Translations under genes and position numbers: made by a program
Source of the DNA: Chloroflexota bacterium
GTDB lineage: Bacteria > Chloroflexota > Dormibacteria > Dormibacterales > Dormibacteraceae
NCBI GenBank assembly: GCA_005880945.1
Contig: VBIU01000035.1
Coordinates: 1 to 37,611, forward strand
DNA: 37,611 nt
Direction of reading: 5' to 3'
The notes under the pieces: generated by a model
What the model saw: the letters and a program-made list of their open reading frames with translations, nothing else
Told to the model about the DNA's origin: nothing
Databases searched by the model: none
Part shown: positions 6,140 to 13,154 of the stretch, in pieces
Position numbering within the stretch: the stretch's first letter is position 1
Layout of the letters: every line of letters starts with the position of its first letter

Positions 6140-7419
6140 CCCGCCCGCGGGTTGTGATCGCGGGAGCCGGCTTTGCCGGCCTCACCTGCGCTCGAGCTCT
6201 CGCCAGCGCTTCGGTTGACGTTCTCCTGATCGACCGGCGGAACTACCACCTGTTCACTCCGCTGCTCTACCAGGTCGCCTCCGCGCTGCTCGACCCTGGC
6301 GAGATCGCTCGACCCGTAAGGGAGCTGATCCGCCCCCTCGACAATGCGAATTTCCGGCAGGCTGAGGTCACCGGCGCCGATCTCGACAGGCGCCTGCTGA
6401 TCACCGACCGAGGCCAGGTCCCGTACGACTATCTCGTGCTCGCCACCGGCAGCCGGAGCGACTACTTCGGCAACACCTCGCTGGCCGAGCATGCTTTCGG
6501 GCTCAAAGAGCTCCATGAGGGCCTGGCGCTCCGCAACCGGGTGCTCGGGCAGTTCGAGGCTTCGCGCTGGATCGCCGAACCGGAGCGGCGCCGCGTGATG
6601 CTCACCTTCGCCGTCGTCGGCGGCGGCCCTACGGGCGTCGAGATGGCCGGCGCGCTGTCCGAGCTGATCCGATTGGTGTTGCACAAGGACTATCGCGATC
6701 TCGACCTCGGCGAGGTTCGCGTCCTGCTCCTCGAGGCCGCGGAATCGCTGCTGGCGGCTTTCGATGGTCCGCTGCGCGAGGCTGCACTGAGGTCGCTCAA
6801 GAAGAAGAGGGTCGAGGTGAAGCTCGGAGCCAAGGTGGAGGAGGTCACCGCCGGTTCGATCCGGCTGGCGGGTGGCGAGACGATCCCGGCGGGGACCGTC
6901 GTCTGGACGGCAGGCGTTCGCGGGTCAGACATCGGCGCGGCGATCGGGCTGGAGCTTGGACGCCAGGCCCGGATCAAGGTCGAGCCGACTCTGCAGATCC
7001 CCGGCCATCCTGTGGTGTTCGTGATTGGCGACCTGGCCGGCGCGATGGAAGGTGGCGCTTTGCTGCCGATGCTCATCCCGGTCGCCATGCAGGAAGGGCG
7101 GCAGGTCGCTGCCACCATCGCCGAGCTGGTCTGGAATGGCGGCGCCCACGCATTTCGCTACAAGGACCCCGGGATTATGGCCACGATCGGAAGAAACTCC
7201 GCGGTTGCACAGCTGGGCAGCGTCCGCCTGTCTGGATTTTTGGGCTGGCTGATGTGGTTGGGGGTCCACCTCGTCAACGTGATCAGCTTTCGAAGCCGGA
7301 TCGTGGTGCTGGTCAACTGGGCCTGGGATTACCTGTTCTACGACCGGCCCATTCGCCTCATCGTTCGAGCGGGGGACGACCGCTCGACCCCTCCCCCTCA
7401 CGCCGGCACCCAAGGCTAG
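6136..7419 (+). CDS. ndh: Type II NADH dehydrogenase-like FAD oxidoreductase
   Basis: A 427-residue membrane-associated flavoprotein. It moves electrons from NAD(P)H to quinone without pumping protons. VVIAGAGFAGLTCARAL at the N-terminus binds FAD. NYHLFTPLLYQVA and YDYLVLATGS are NDH-2 signatures. VVGGGPTGVEMAG near residue 162 binds NAD(P)H. VFVIGDLAG near residue 297 is the second FAD contact. The C-terminal ~70 residues contain hydrophobic, aromatic-rich stretches (GFLGWLMWLGVHLVNVISF), the usual membrane anchor. The GTG start overlaps the stop of the polymerase gene, so it is co-transcribed with the end-joining genes. That link is unusual and may be chance. Confidence 0.9.
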   Translation: MTRPRVVIAGAGFAGLTCARALASASVDVLLIDRRNYHLFTPLLYQVASALLDPGEIARPVRELIRPLDNANFRQAEVTGADLDRRLLITDRGQVPYDYLVLATGSRSDYFGNTSLAEHAFGLKELHEGLALRNRVLGQFEASRWIAEPERRRVMLTFAVVGGGPTGVEMAGALSELIRLVLHKDYRDLDLGEVRVLLLEAAESLLAAFDGPLREAALRSLKKKRVEVKLGAKVEEVTAGSIRLAGGETIPAGTVVWTAGVRGSDIGAAIGLELGRQARIKVEPTLQIPGHPVVFVIGDLAGAMEGGALLPMLIPVAMQEGRQVAATIAELVWNGGAHAFRYKDPGIMATIGRNSAVAQLGSVRLSGFLGWLMWLGVHLVNVISFRSRIVVLVNWAWDYLFYDRPIRLIVRAGDDRSTPPPHAGTQG

Positions 7420-7447
7420 GTGTCACAAACCGGCCGGATGCGGGGCT

Positions 7448-7453
7448 GATACT
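7448..7453 (+). promoter_or_regulatory. -10 element of the lipoprotein/exporter operon, leaderless
   Basis: GATACT ends 6 bases before the GTG at 7460, so the transcript probably starts at the start codon. There is no Shine-Dalgarno. Confidence 0.45.
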
Positions 7454-7459
7454 TGTGAC

Positions 7460-8155
7460 GTGAAGGCCCTCGGCGCGATCGTGCTCGCCTCATTCGCGAT
7501 CGCGGCCTGCGGCGGCCTTCAGCCGGTGGACCCGGTTCAGGCCCTGCGCGATGGCGGTGCTTCGACCGCGAAGCTCAAGACGGTCACAGCCAGCCTGAAG
7601 TTCACCAAGGGGACCGTCAGCTTCGAGGGTTACGCGCTCGTGTCCGCCACCGCGGCGCTGCGCCTGCCGGCGGACAGCGACACCATCTACAAGATTCGCC
7701 AGGGTGACGTGCAGATCTCGCTCCAGATCGTGATCGCCGGCGGGCGCGTGTACCTCCACCCGCCGTTCTCCGGGTTCACCGAGCTGACCGGCGCCGAAGC
7801 CTCGGCCGTTCCGAACCTCGCCAAGCTGCTGGACCCGGCGACCGGCCTGCCCGCAGTGCTTCCGTTGGGCCGCGACGTCAAGTACGTCGGAGCCGAGAAG
7901 GTCGGCGATGTCGACTGTCACAAGGTGTCGGCCGTCTACGGCACCAGTCAGATCCAGGGCCTGCTGCCGCCGCTGACATCCGCGGGGGATGTTGACGCGA
8001 CGATCTGGATCGGCGGCTCCGACCATCTCATCCGCAAGGCAGTGCTTAGCGGAAAGTTCGGGGACAACGGGACCGACAGCGTCGTCGAGGTCGACCTCAG
8101 CGGATTCAACGGCGGTGTGGTCATCGCGTCGCCGGCGGTGACGCCGGGCGCGTGA
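7460..8155 (+). CDS. LppX_LprAFG (LprG-like) lipoprotein
   Basis: A 231-residue secreted lipoprotein. The signal peptide MKALGAIVLASFAIAAC ends in a lipobox with the modified cysteine at residue 17. The mature part has the LprG/LppX layout: an N-terminal helix with LKTVTASLKF, repeated amphipathic strands, KVGDVDCHKVSAVY near residue 150, and IWIGGSDHLIRKAVLSG near the end. In mycobacteria LprG binds triacylated glycolipids and triacylglycerides in a hydrophobic pocket and hands them outward. The next gene is a P55-like exporter overlapping by 4 bases, the same pairing as mycobacterial lprG-Rv1410c. The cargo here is unknown. The start is supported by the -10 element 6 bases upstream. Confidence 0.85.
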   Translation: MKALGAIVLASFAIAACGGLQPVDPVQALRDGGASTAKLKTVTASLKFTKGTVSFEGYALVSATAALRLPADSDTIYKIRQGDVQISLQIVIAGGRVYLHPPFSGFTELTGAEASAVPNLAKLLDPATGLPAVLPLGRDVKYVGAEKVGDVDCHKVSAVYGTSQIQGLLPPLTSAGDVDATIWIGGSDHLIRKAVLSGKFGDNGTDSVVEVDLSGFNGGVVIASPAVTPGA

Positions 8156-9672
8156 CGCGCCGGCCGCTCCTGCTCTTTCTAGCCGGGCTCGGCCTCTTCG
8201 TCGCGGCCCTCGACGCGTACGTGGTCGTCACACTCCTGCCGGCGATGGTCGCCGATATCGGGCTCACGATCGACAGTTTCGAGCAGGCGACCCCGATCGT
8301 CACCGGATTCCTAGGCGGCTACGTCGTCGCCATGCCCCTGCTCGGCGCGTACTCGGACGTGCGCGGACGGGTTCCCGTCTACGCGCTCTGCATGATCGTC
8401 TTCTCGGCCGGCTCCGCCATCACCGCGACCGCGGGGCTGTGGAGCTTTGCCGGGCTGCCATGGCTGATCGCCGGCCGCTTCCTGCAGGGACTGGGCGGCG
8501 GCGGCTTGGTGCCCCTTTCGCTCGCTCTCGCCGCCGACCTCTACAGCGGAGAGCGCCGCACCATCGCGCTGGGGTCGGTGGCGGCGCTGCAGGAGGCGGG
8601 CAGCCTTTTTGGGCCGTTGTACGGCGCGACCCTCGCGGCGCTGGCCGGGCCACTGGGGTCGTGGCGCTTTGTGTTCTGGGTGAACCTTCCGCTCGCCTTC
8701 ATCTGCGCCGGCGGCCTGGTCCTCGCGGGGCGCGCGTCTCCACGCCAGGATTCGGGGTCGAGCACTGTCGACTGGGCCGGCGCCGGCCTTTTGGGAGCCG
8801 GTCTCGGCCTGCTGGTGGTTGCGCTGTACCCAGACGACCCGAGCACGCGCGCCACGAGCGGCCTTCTAGTACCGGCCGGCGCCCTCGGAGTGGTGGTGGT
8901 GGCCCTGTACGGTTGGCGTCAGCTCCGACAGCTCGAGCCGCTGATCCCTCGCCGGCTTCTCCGCAGCCGCGCCTTCGCCGGCGCATCCATCGCCAACGTG
9001 CTGATCGGCGTGGCCCTCATGGTCGCGCTGGTCGACGTGCCTCTGCTCGGGCGCCTGGTGTTCGGCCTCGACCAGCTGGGTTCGGGGCTCCTGCTTTCTC
9101 ACTTCCTGCTCGGCGTGCCTGTCGGAGCGGTGCTCGGTGGAGTGGTCGCCGGACGCATCGGGGCGCGAGTGACGGCGATTGCGGGCATGGCGTGCGCCGC
9201 CGCGGCTTTCGCGCAGATGTCCGGCTGGAACGCCGATGAGCTGAGCCTCAGGGCCGGCCCGATCAGGGTGGCGGATCTCGCGCTCGGCGCATGCGGGCTC
9301 GGTTTCGGCATCGTCATCGCGCCCCTGGCGGCAACCGTCCTCGAGCTGACGCGGGCCGCGCAGCACGGCCTCGCCGCAAGCCTCGTGGTCCTGGCCAGGA
9401 CGATGGGGATGCTGGTCGGCCTATCCGCCCTGACGGCCTTCGGCCTGTATCGCTTCCGCCAGATCCTGGGCACCCCGAACCTCACCGATCCAGATGTGCA
9501 GGAGCGCATCCATCATCTCGAGCGGCTGGTGGCGGCTGCCTTCCTCCAGGAATATCGCGAGATCTTCATCATCGCGGCGGCCTTGTGTGTCCTGGCTGGT
9601 CTGGTCGCCCTTCTCACCATGGGCCGCGAGAGGCACTCGCTCGCGCTCAGCGCCTCCGCGCCACAGCAATGA
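8152..9672 (+). CDS. P55 (Rv1410c)-like major facilitator exporter
   Basis: A 506-residue MFS transporter with about 14 hydrophobic segments. The N-terminal LDAYVVVTLLP is the DHA2-type opening, and MPLLGAYSDVRGR is the loop 2-3 signature. From memory of mycobacterial P55, several segments are closely similar: ALQEAGSLFGPLYG, ALMVALVDVPLLG, AQHGLAASLVVLARTMGML, FGLYRFRQIL and the C-terminal YREIFIIAAALCVL. P55 works with LprG to move triacylglycerides and related lipids out of the inner membrane and also affects drug tolerance. The GTG start overlaps the lipoprotein stop (GTGA). The 3' end overlaps the convergent methyltransferase gene by 26 bases. A plain drug exporter is the weaker alternative. 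Confidence 0.88.
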   Translation: MTRRPLLLFLAGLGLFVAALDAYVVVTLLPAMVADIGLTIDSFEQATPIVTGFLGGYVVAMPLLGAYSDVRGRVPVYALCMIVFSAGSAITATAGLWSFAGLPWLIAGRFLQGLGGGGLVPLSLALAADLYSGERRTIALGSVAALQEAGSLFGPLYGATLAALAGPLGSWRFVFWVNLPLAFICAGGLVLAGRASPRQDSGSSTVDWAGAGLLGAGLGLLVVALYPDDPSTRATSGLLVPAGALGVVVVALYGWRQLRQLEPLIPRRLLRSRAFAGASIANVLIGVALMVALVDVPLLGRLVFGLDQLGSGLLLSHFLLGVPVGAVLGGVVAGRIGARVTAIAGMACAAAAFAQMSGWNADELSLRAGPIRVADLALGACGLGFGIVIAPLAATVLELTRAAQHGLAASLVVLARTMGMLVGLSALTAFGLYRFRQILGTPNLTDPDVQERIHHLERLVAAAFLQEYREIFIIAAALCVLAGLVALLTMGRERHSLALSASAPQQ

Positions 9673-10486
9673 CATACGAATGGTGGTAGCGAAACGCATC
9701 GTCGGGATCGCCCAGGCTCGCCATCGCCGACTCCACCTCGGCCTCGAGCTCGGTGCGGTAGCGCGGTCCCAACGACCTGATCAACGTGTACGGGAGAGGG
9801 CCCGCGCCTGCCATCAGGTCCGTCCACTCCCGAGCGTTCTGGGTGCGGCCGCCCGTGACCATCTCCGTGAGTCGCGTGACATCGAACCCCGCAGCGCCCA
9901 GCAGCTGGGGCAGCACGTCCGGCTCCCCCAGGCGCGCGCGCTCAGAGCTGTAGCGCGGCAGGCTGAGATAGTGGCGCCGCGCCAGCGGCGCAAGGCCCTG
10001 GAAGAAGAGATCCTGGGCGCGAGTGCTGAGGCTGCGCCGCTGGCATGAAACTGCGAGCCGGCCGCCGGGCCGCAAGACCCGATGAGCCTCCGCGAGGGCG
10101 TCGGTGGGGTCGGACAGGTAGGCGAGGGCCTCGCCCATGGTGACGAGGTCGAAAGTCTCCGGGCGGAAGACCAGTCGCTCCGCCGCCATGCCGACGAACT
10201 GAATGTTCTTGCTTTTCTTCTCTCGCGCGATCGAGAGCATGCGATCCGACAGATCGATGCCGATCACAGTGCCGGGCATGACCTTGGTCGCCACCAGGTG
10301 TGCGACAAGCCCGGTGCCGGTGCCGACGTCGAGCGCATGCTCGCCGCGCTTCGGCGCCGCCAGCTCGACCAGCCTGGCCGCCACCCTGCCGTGCTGTCCT
10401 CCCGCCCAATCGTCGTAAGCGGATGCGATCTGATCGAAGAAATCGACCAGATGGTCCGTCATCTCGTCAGAGGCGTCGGGGTCCAT
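9647..10486 (-). CDS. Class I SAM-dependent methyltransferase (UbiE/Methyltransf_11-like)
   Basis: About 279 residues. FFDQIASAYDDWAGG opens the protein. ALDVGTGTGLVAHL is the SAM-binding motif I. VIGIDLSDRML holds the acidic residue for the ribose. FDLVTMGEALAYL and RVLRPGGRLAVS are the later motifs. The C-terminal ~90 residues form a lid with no residues that name a substrate. The start is uncertain: ATG at 10486 is used here, while ATG at 10462 lies 4 bases after the stop of a 24-codon reading frame (10467-10541) that has a strong GGGAGG site. That suggests coupled translation from 10462. It overlaps the convergent exporter gene by 26 bases. Substrate unknown; small molecules, quinones or lipids are possible. 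Confidence 0.82.
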   Translation of the reverse strand: MDPDASDEMTDHLVDFFDQIASAYDDWAGGQHGRVAARLVELAAPKRGEHALDVGTGTGLVAHLVATKVMPGTVIGIDLSDRMLSIAREKKSKNIQFVGMAAERLVFRPETFDLVTMGEALAYLSDPTDALAEAHRVLRPGGRLAVSCQRRSLSTRAQDLFFQGLAPLARRHYLSLPRYSSERARLGEPDVLPQLLGAAGFDVTRLTEMVTGGRTQNAREWTDLMAGAGPLPYTLIRSLGPRYRTELEAEVESAMASLGDPDDAFRYHHSYVIAVARRR

Positions 10487-10541
10487 CACGGCCGCGGGCA
10501 CGCGCGGCAAACACCACGCGCCGCGCGGGCGTGCGCGGCAT
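10467..10541 (-). CDS. Possible 24-codon leader ORF upstream of the methyltransferase
   Basis: The ATG at 10541 is preceded by GGGAGGTAGGG, the best Shine-Dalgarno in this intergenic region. It opens a short, arginine-rich frame that ends in TGA 4 bases before an in-frame methyltransferase ATG (10462). It may act to deliver ribosomes rather than make a useful peptide. A sequencing frameshift is another explanation. Confidence 0.3.
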   Translation of the reverse strand: MPRTPARRVVFAARARGRDGPRRL

Positions 10542-10652
10542 CCCTACCTCCCTCTACGTTCAAGTGCACCCTGTTACGATGCTAGCTCGTCCAAATTCAG
10601 AGCTTCCTGGAACGCGGATCGTGGGCTCGCAAGAGCACCCGCCGGCCCAGAG

Positions 10653-10681
10653 TTGAGCAGGATGTAGGGGAAGCACATTAA
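10653..10681 (+). promoter_or_regulatory. Putative promoter of bactofilin
   Basis: TTGAGC (10653-10658), a 17-bp spacer and CATTAA (10676-10681) lie 20 bp upstream of the bactofilin ATG. The leader contains AGGAGG. Confidence 0.4.
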
Positions 10682-10701
10682 ACCCAGTAGAGGAGGCCCA
10701 C

Positions 10702-11082
10702 ATGGCCCAAGCTGAGAAGTCCGCGGCCCACGCGGCCGGGACGGCGCAAAACGGTGGCACCAACGTCGTGATCCTCGGTCCGCGCGACAGCCTTCACGGC
10801 CGCCTCGACATCCATGGCGACATGAAGGTCCATGGGACGGTCGAGGGCGAGCTCAAGGCGAGCGGGGACGTTCTCGTCGAGTCGACGGCCACGGTCCAGG
10901 CCTCGATCGAAGGCGCGAACGTCAACGTGCGGGGTCAGGTCAACGGCAACGTCACGGCACGGCGCCGTCTCACCCTTGGCGGCTCGGGCCGGCTGAACGG
11001 CGAAGTCAAGGTTGCCCGTCTCACCGTCGAAGACGGGGCGACGCTGAACGGAAACGTCACGATGACGCCGGAGAAGTCCTAG
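10702..11082 (+). CDS. Bactofilin (polymer-forming cytoskeletal protein)
   Basis: A 126-residue protein. The first ~20 residues are a flexible Ala-rich tail. The rest is a single DUF583/bactofilin domain made of short repeating beta-helix turns, visible as regularly spaced glycines and V/I pairs: GRLDIHGDMKVHGTVEGEL, then ASGDVLVES and VNVRGQVNGNV. Bactofilins polymerise without nucleotides into membrane-attached filaments. These scaffold cell-shape, wall-synthesis or polar structures, often with M23 peptidases. The ATG follows AGGAGG by 7 bases. Its stop is 2 bp from the stop of the convergent membrane-protein gene. Length is typical for a minimal bactofilin. Confidence 0.93.
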   Translation: MAQAEKSAAHAAGTAQNGGTNVVILGPRDSLHGRLDIHGDMKVHGTVEGELKASGDVLVESTATVQASIEGANVNVRGQVNGNVTARRRLTLGGSGRLNGEVKVARLTVEDGATLNGNVTMTPEKS

Positions 11083-11084
11083 AC

Positions 11085-11471
11085 CTAGCGTTCGGCTAGC
11101 TTCACCAAAGGCAACACCACGGATTCCAGGTAGCGACGCGCTGCGTCCGTCGCCGAACGCACGAGTCTCCACTCGAGGAGCTCGAACTCCGCCTCGCCTC
11201 GATTGAGTTCCGCCAAACGTGACCGCCAGAAGCTTGCGTTCACGTTGAGGCCCGGCGGAAGCCGACTGGCGCGAGGCTTCGCCTTTGAAGCTGCAGGAGC
11301 AGGCGGTTCGCCACCCTCGCCTGCCTCCACGGGAGGCGAGACCGCCATCGGCGGGAGGCCTGCAACCGGCGCACTGGCGACCAGATGCCACGCCACCATG
11401 ACCAGTGACGCGACCACCGCGCATTCGGCAAGGACGACCCAGGGAAGCGGCTTTCGCAGAAGGTTGCGCAT
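11085..11471 (-). CDS. Single-pass membrane protein of the box regulon, function unknown
   Basis: A 128-residue protein. A basic N-terminus (MRNLLRKPLP) is followed by one hydrophobic helix (about residues 11-31). Then comes a Pro/Ala/Glu-rich flexible linker (about 32-70) and a charged helical domain of ~55 residues, FWRSRLAELNRGEAEFELLE onward. The positive-inside rule puts the C-terminal domain outside the cytoplasm. I recognise no family. It is the only gene away from the transfer cluster with the 16-bp box promoter, so it probably acts with the pilins and TrbL-like protein, for example as an assembly or envelope-spanning component. The ATG lies 6 bases after the -10 element, so the mRNA appears leaderless. 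Confidence 0.65.
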   Translation of the reverse strand: MRNLLRKPLPWVVLAECAVVASLVMVAWHLVASAPVAGLPPMAVSPPVEAGEGGEPPAPAASKAKPRASRLPPGLNVNASFWRSRLAELNRGEAEFELLEWRLVRSATDAARRYLESVVLPLVKLAER

Positions 11472-11477
11472 CGGGCC

Positions 11478-11520
11478 AACATAAATTCCGCGCCACGACA
11501 GGTGAACCCCGCCTGTTAAG
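11478..11520 (-). promoter_or_regulatory. Box promoter of the distal membrane-protein gene (site E)
   Basis: The minus strand carries CTTAACAGGCGGGGTT (11505-11520), then 21 bp, then TATGTT (11478-11483), then 6 bases and the ATG. Box and spacing match sites B-D. The TAA in the box is the stop codon of the aminotransferase gene upstream. Confidence 0.7.
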
Positions 11521-12697
11521 GCCTGAGGGAGCGCAAGGCCCGCACGCCACGCTCGATGGTCTCGATCCGCTTTGGAAAGCTGAAGCGCAGGTGGCCGCGT
11601 CCTTCACGCGGGTTGTGAAAGAAGCTCGACCCGGGCACCGTCGCGACGGCGACCTTCTCGATGAGGTGTCTCGCCAGCGCGGTGTCATCTTCGAAGCCAA
11701 AAGCGCCGATACCTGCCATCACGTAATACGCGCCGTCGGGTGCCGAAACGTCGAAGCCGCAATCCTGGAGGCCCGTGATGATGGCGTCCCGCCGCTCTCG
11801 ATAGTCACCGACGAGCTCCACATAGAAGGACGCGGGAAGCTCGAGCGCGGCGGCGACCGCGACCTGAAGCGGGTGGGCCGCACCGACGGTGAGGAAGTCG
11901 TGCACCTTGCGGATGCCTGCGCTCAAGGATGGCTGCGCGATCAGCCAACCGATCCGCCACCCGGTGACCGAGAACGTCTTGCTGGCGCCGCTGATGGTGA
12001 TCGTTCGCTCGGCCATCCCGGGGAGGGTGGCGATGCTGACGTGCTCGCCGCGATATACGAGGTGCTCATAGATCTCGTCGGTGATCGCAATCGCGTCATG
12101 CTCGATGCAGAGCTCGGCGACGAGCTCGAGCTCGGATCGCGAGAACACCCTCCCGGTTGGGTTGTGCGGCGTGTTGACGACGATGGCACGCGTCTTGCTG
12201 TTGAAGGAGTGGCGCAGCTCGTCGGGATCAAACGACCAGTCGGGCGGGTGCAGGGTCACATAGCGTGGGACGGCGCCGCTGATGATGCAGTCGGGCCCGT
12301 AGTTCTCGTAGAAGGGCTCGAAGATCACGACCTCGTCGCCGGGGTCGACCGCCGCCAGCATGGCCGCGATCATCGCCTCGGTCGCGCCGCAGGAAACAGT
12401 GACCTCTCTCTCCGGATCCACTTCGCGCCCCCACGTTATGGATTGCTTGCGCGCAACGGCTTTGCGCAGCTGCGGCGCGCCCCACGTCGTGGCGTACTGG
12501 TTGAAGCCGTCTCGCAGGGCTGTGGCGGCCGCCTCGACGATGCGCGGGTCGGTCGCGAAATCCGGAAAGCCCTGCGCGAAGTTGATCGCCCGGTCCGGCC
12601 CGTTCAGCTCGAGATTGAGACGGGTCATCTCGCGGATGACCGACTCCGTGAAACTCTGGGCCTTCAGCGACAGGCGACCGGCGGGGTCAGTGACCAG
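11516..12697 (-). CDS. Class I/II PLP-dependent aminotransferase
   Basis: About 393 residues, fold type I. SFTESVIREMTRL and INFAQGFPDF form the N-terminal substrate region. VSCGATEAM binds the cofactor phosphate. VNTPHNPTGRVFSRSELE contains the conserved Asn. AITDEIYEHLVY holds the Asp for the pyridine nitrogen. SGASKTFSVTGWRIGW carries the Schiff-base lysine. The C-terminal arginine lies in HLRFSFPK. It resembles the kynurenine/glutamine/methionine transaminase group; the amino acid used cannot be read from sequence. No ATG, GTG or TTG lies in frame between the end of the CBS gene and SFTESVIREM, so I placed the start at a CTG (12697) with GGAG ten bases upstream. The gene overlaps the CBS gene by 11 bases, indicating coupled translation. 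Confidence 0.88.
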   Translation of the reverse strand: MVTDPAGRLSLKAQSFTESVIREMTRLNLELNGPDRAINFAQGFPDFATDPRIVEAAATALRDGFNQYATTWGAPQLRKAVARKQSITWGREVDPEREVTVSCGATEAMIAAMLAAVDPGDEVVIFEPFYENYGPDCIISGAVPRYVTLHPPDWSFDPDELRHSFNSKTRAIVVNTPHNPTGRVFSRSELELVAELCIEHDAIAITDEIYEHLVYRGEHVSIATLPGMAERTITISGASKTFSVTGWRIGWLIAQPSLSAGIRKVHDFLTVGAAHPLQVAVAAALELPASFYVELVGDYRERRDAIITGLQDCGFDVSAPDGAYYVMAGIGAFGFEDDTALARHLIEKVAVATVPGSSFFHNPREGRGHLRFSFPKRIETIERGVRALRSLRP

Positions 12698-13154
12698 GAT
12701 CGGCCCGCTCCAGGTGTATGTCCGTGCTCGAGCAGGAGAAGCATCGCTCCGGCCGCTCGAGCCCCCTCTCCCACCGACCACAGACATTGCATGTCCAGCG
12801 CGTGGTGGCGAAGAAATCAAGCACGTCCGAACGGCTGAGCAGCCCGACCATCTTGCCGCGCCTGACCACCGGCACGCGACGAATTCGCTCGCCGACCAGC
12901 AGCCGCGCGGCCTCGTCAATGCCGGTGTCCGGGCTGACCGTGATCACGTGCTGGCTCATGATGTCGCGCGCGAACTTGCCCTTCTTGGAGAAGACATCGG
13001 TTTCCGAGACGATCCCGACCACCTGCCCGTCAGCCGACATCACAGGCCCCCCCGTGATTCGCTTGGACGTGAGCGTCAACGCGATCTCTTCGACCGGGGT
13101 GTCCTCGCGAAAGGTGACGACGTTGGTTGTCATCACATCTTTGACCGGGATCAT
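12687..13154 (-). CDS. Tandem CBS-domain protein with C-terminal zinc ribbon
   Basis: A 155-residue protein. CBS 1 covers about residues 1-55 (VKDVMTTNVVTFREDTPVEE, then GIVSETDV). CBS 2 covers about 60-115 (ARDIMSQHVITVSPDTGIDE, then RRVPVVRRGKMVGLLSRSDV). A short zinc ribbon, CNVCGRWERG followed by CFSC (about 122-140), has four cysteines in two CxxC pairs. CBS pairs bind adenosine nucleotides and sense energy state; the ribbon may bind a partner or nucleic acid. The gene overlaps the threonine dehydratase by 4 bases (ATGA) and the aminotransferase by 11, so a role in controlling those amino-acid enzymes is possible. That role is inference from position. Confidence 0.85.
   Translation of the reverse strand: MIPVKDVMTTNVVTFREDTPVEEIALTLTSKRITGGPVMSADGQVVGIVSETDVFSKKGKFARDIMSQHVITVSPDTGIDEAARLLVGERIRRVPVVRRGKMVGLLSRSDVLDFFATTRWTCNVCGRWERGLERPERCFSCSSTDIHLERADPGH

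Noticed and set aside
10561-10585. Sixth promoter box at ACCCTGTTACG before the methyltransferase
   Set aside because: The two halves are closer together than in the real boxes and the -10 spacing does not fit.
11405-12838. Long open frame on the plus strand opposite the aminotransferase and CBS genes
   Set aside because: It is antisense to two well-recognised genes and its translation has no family motifs. High GC opens such frames.
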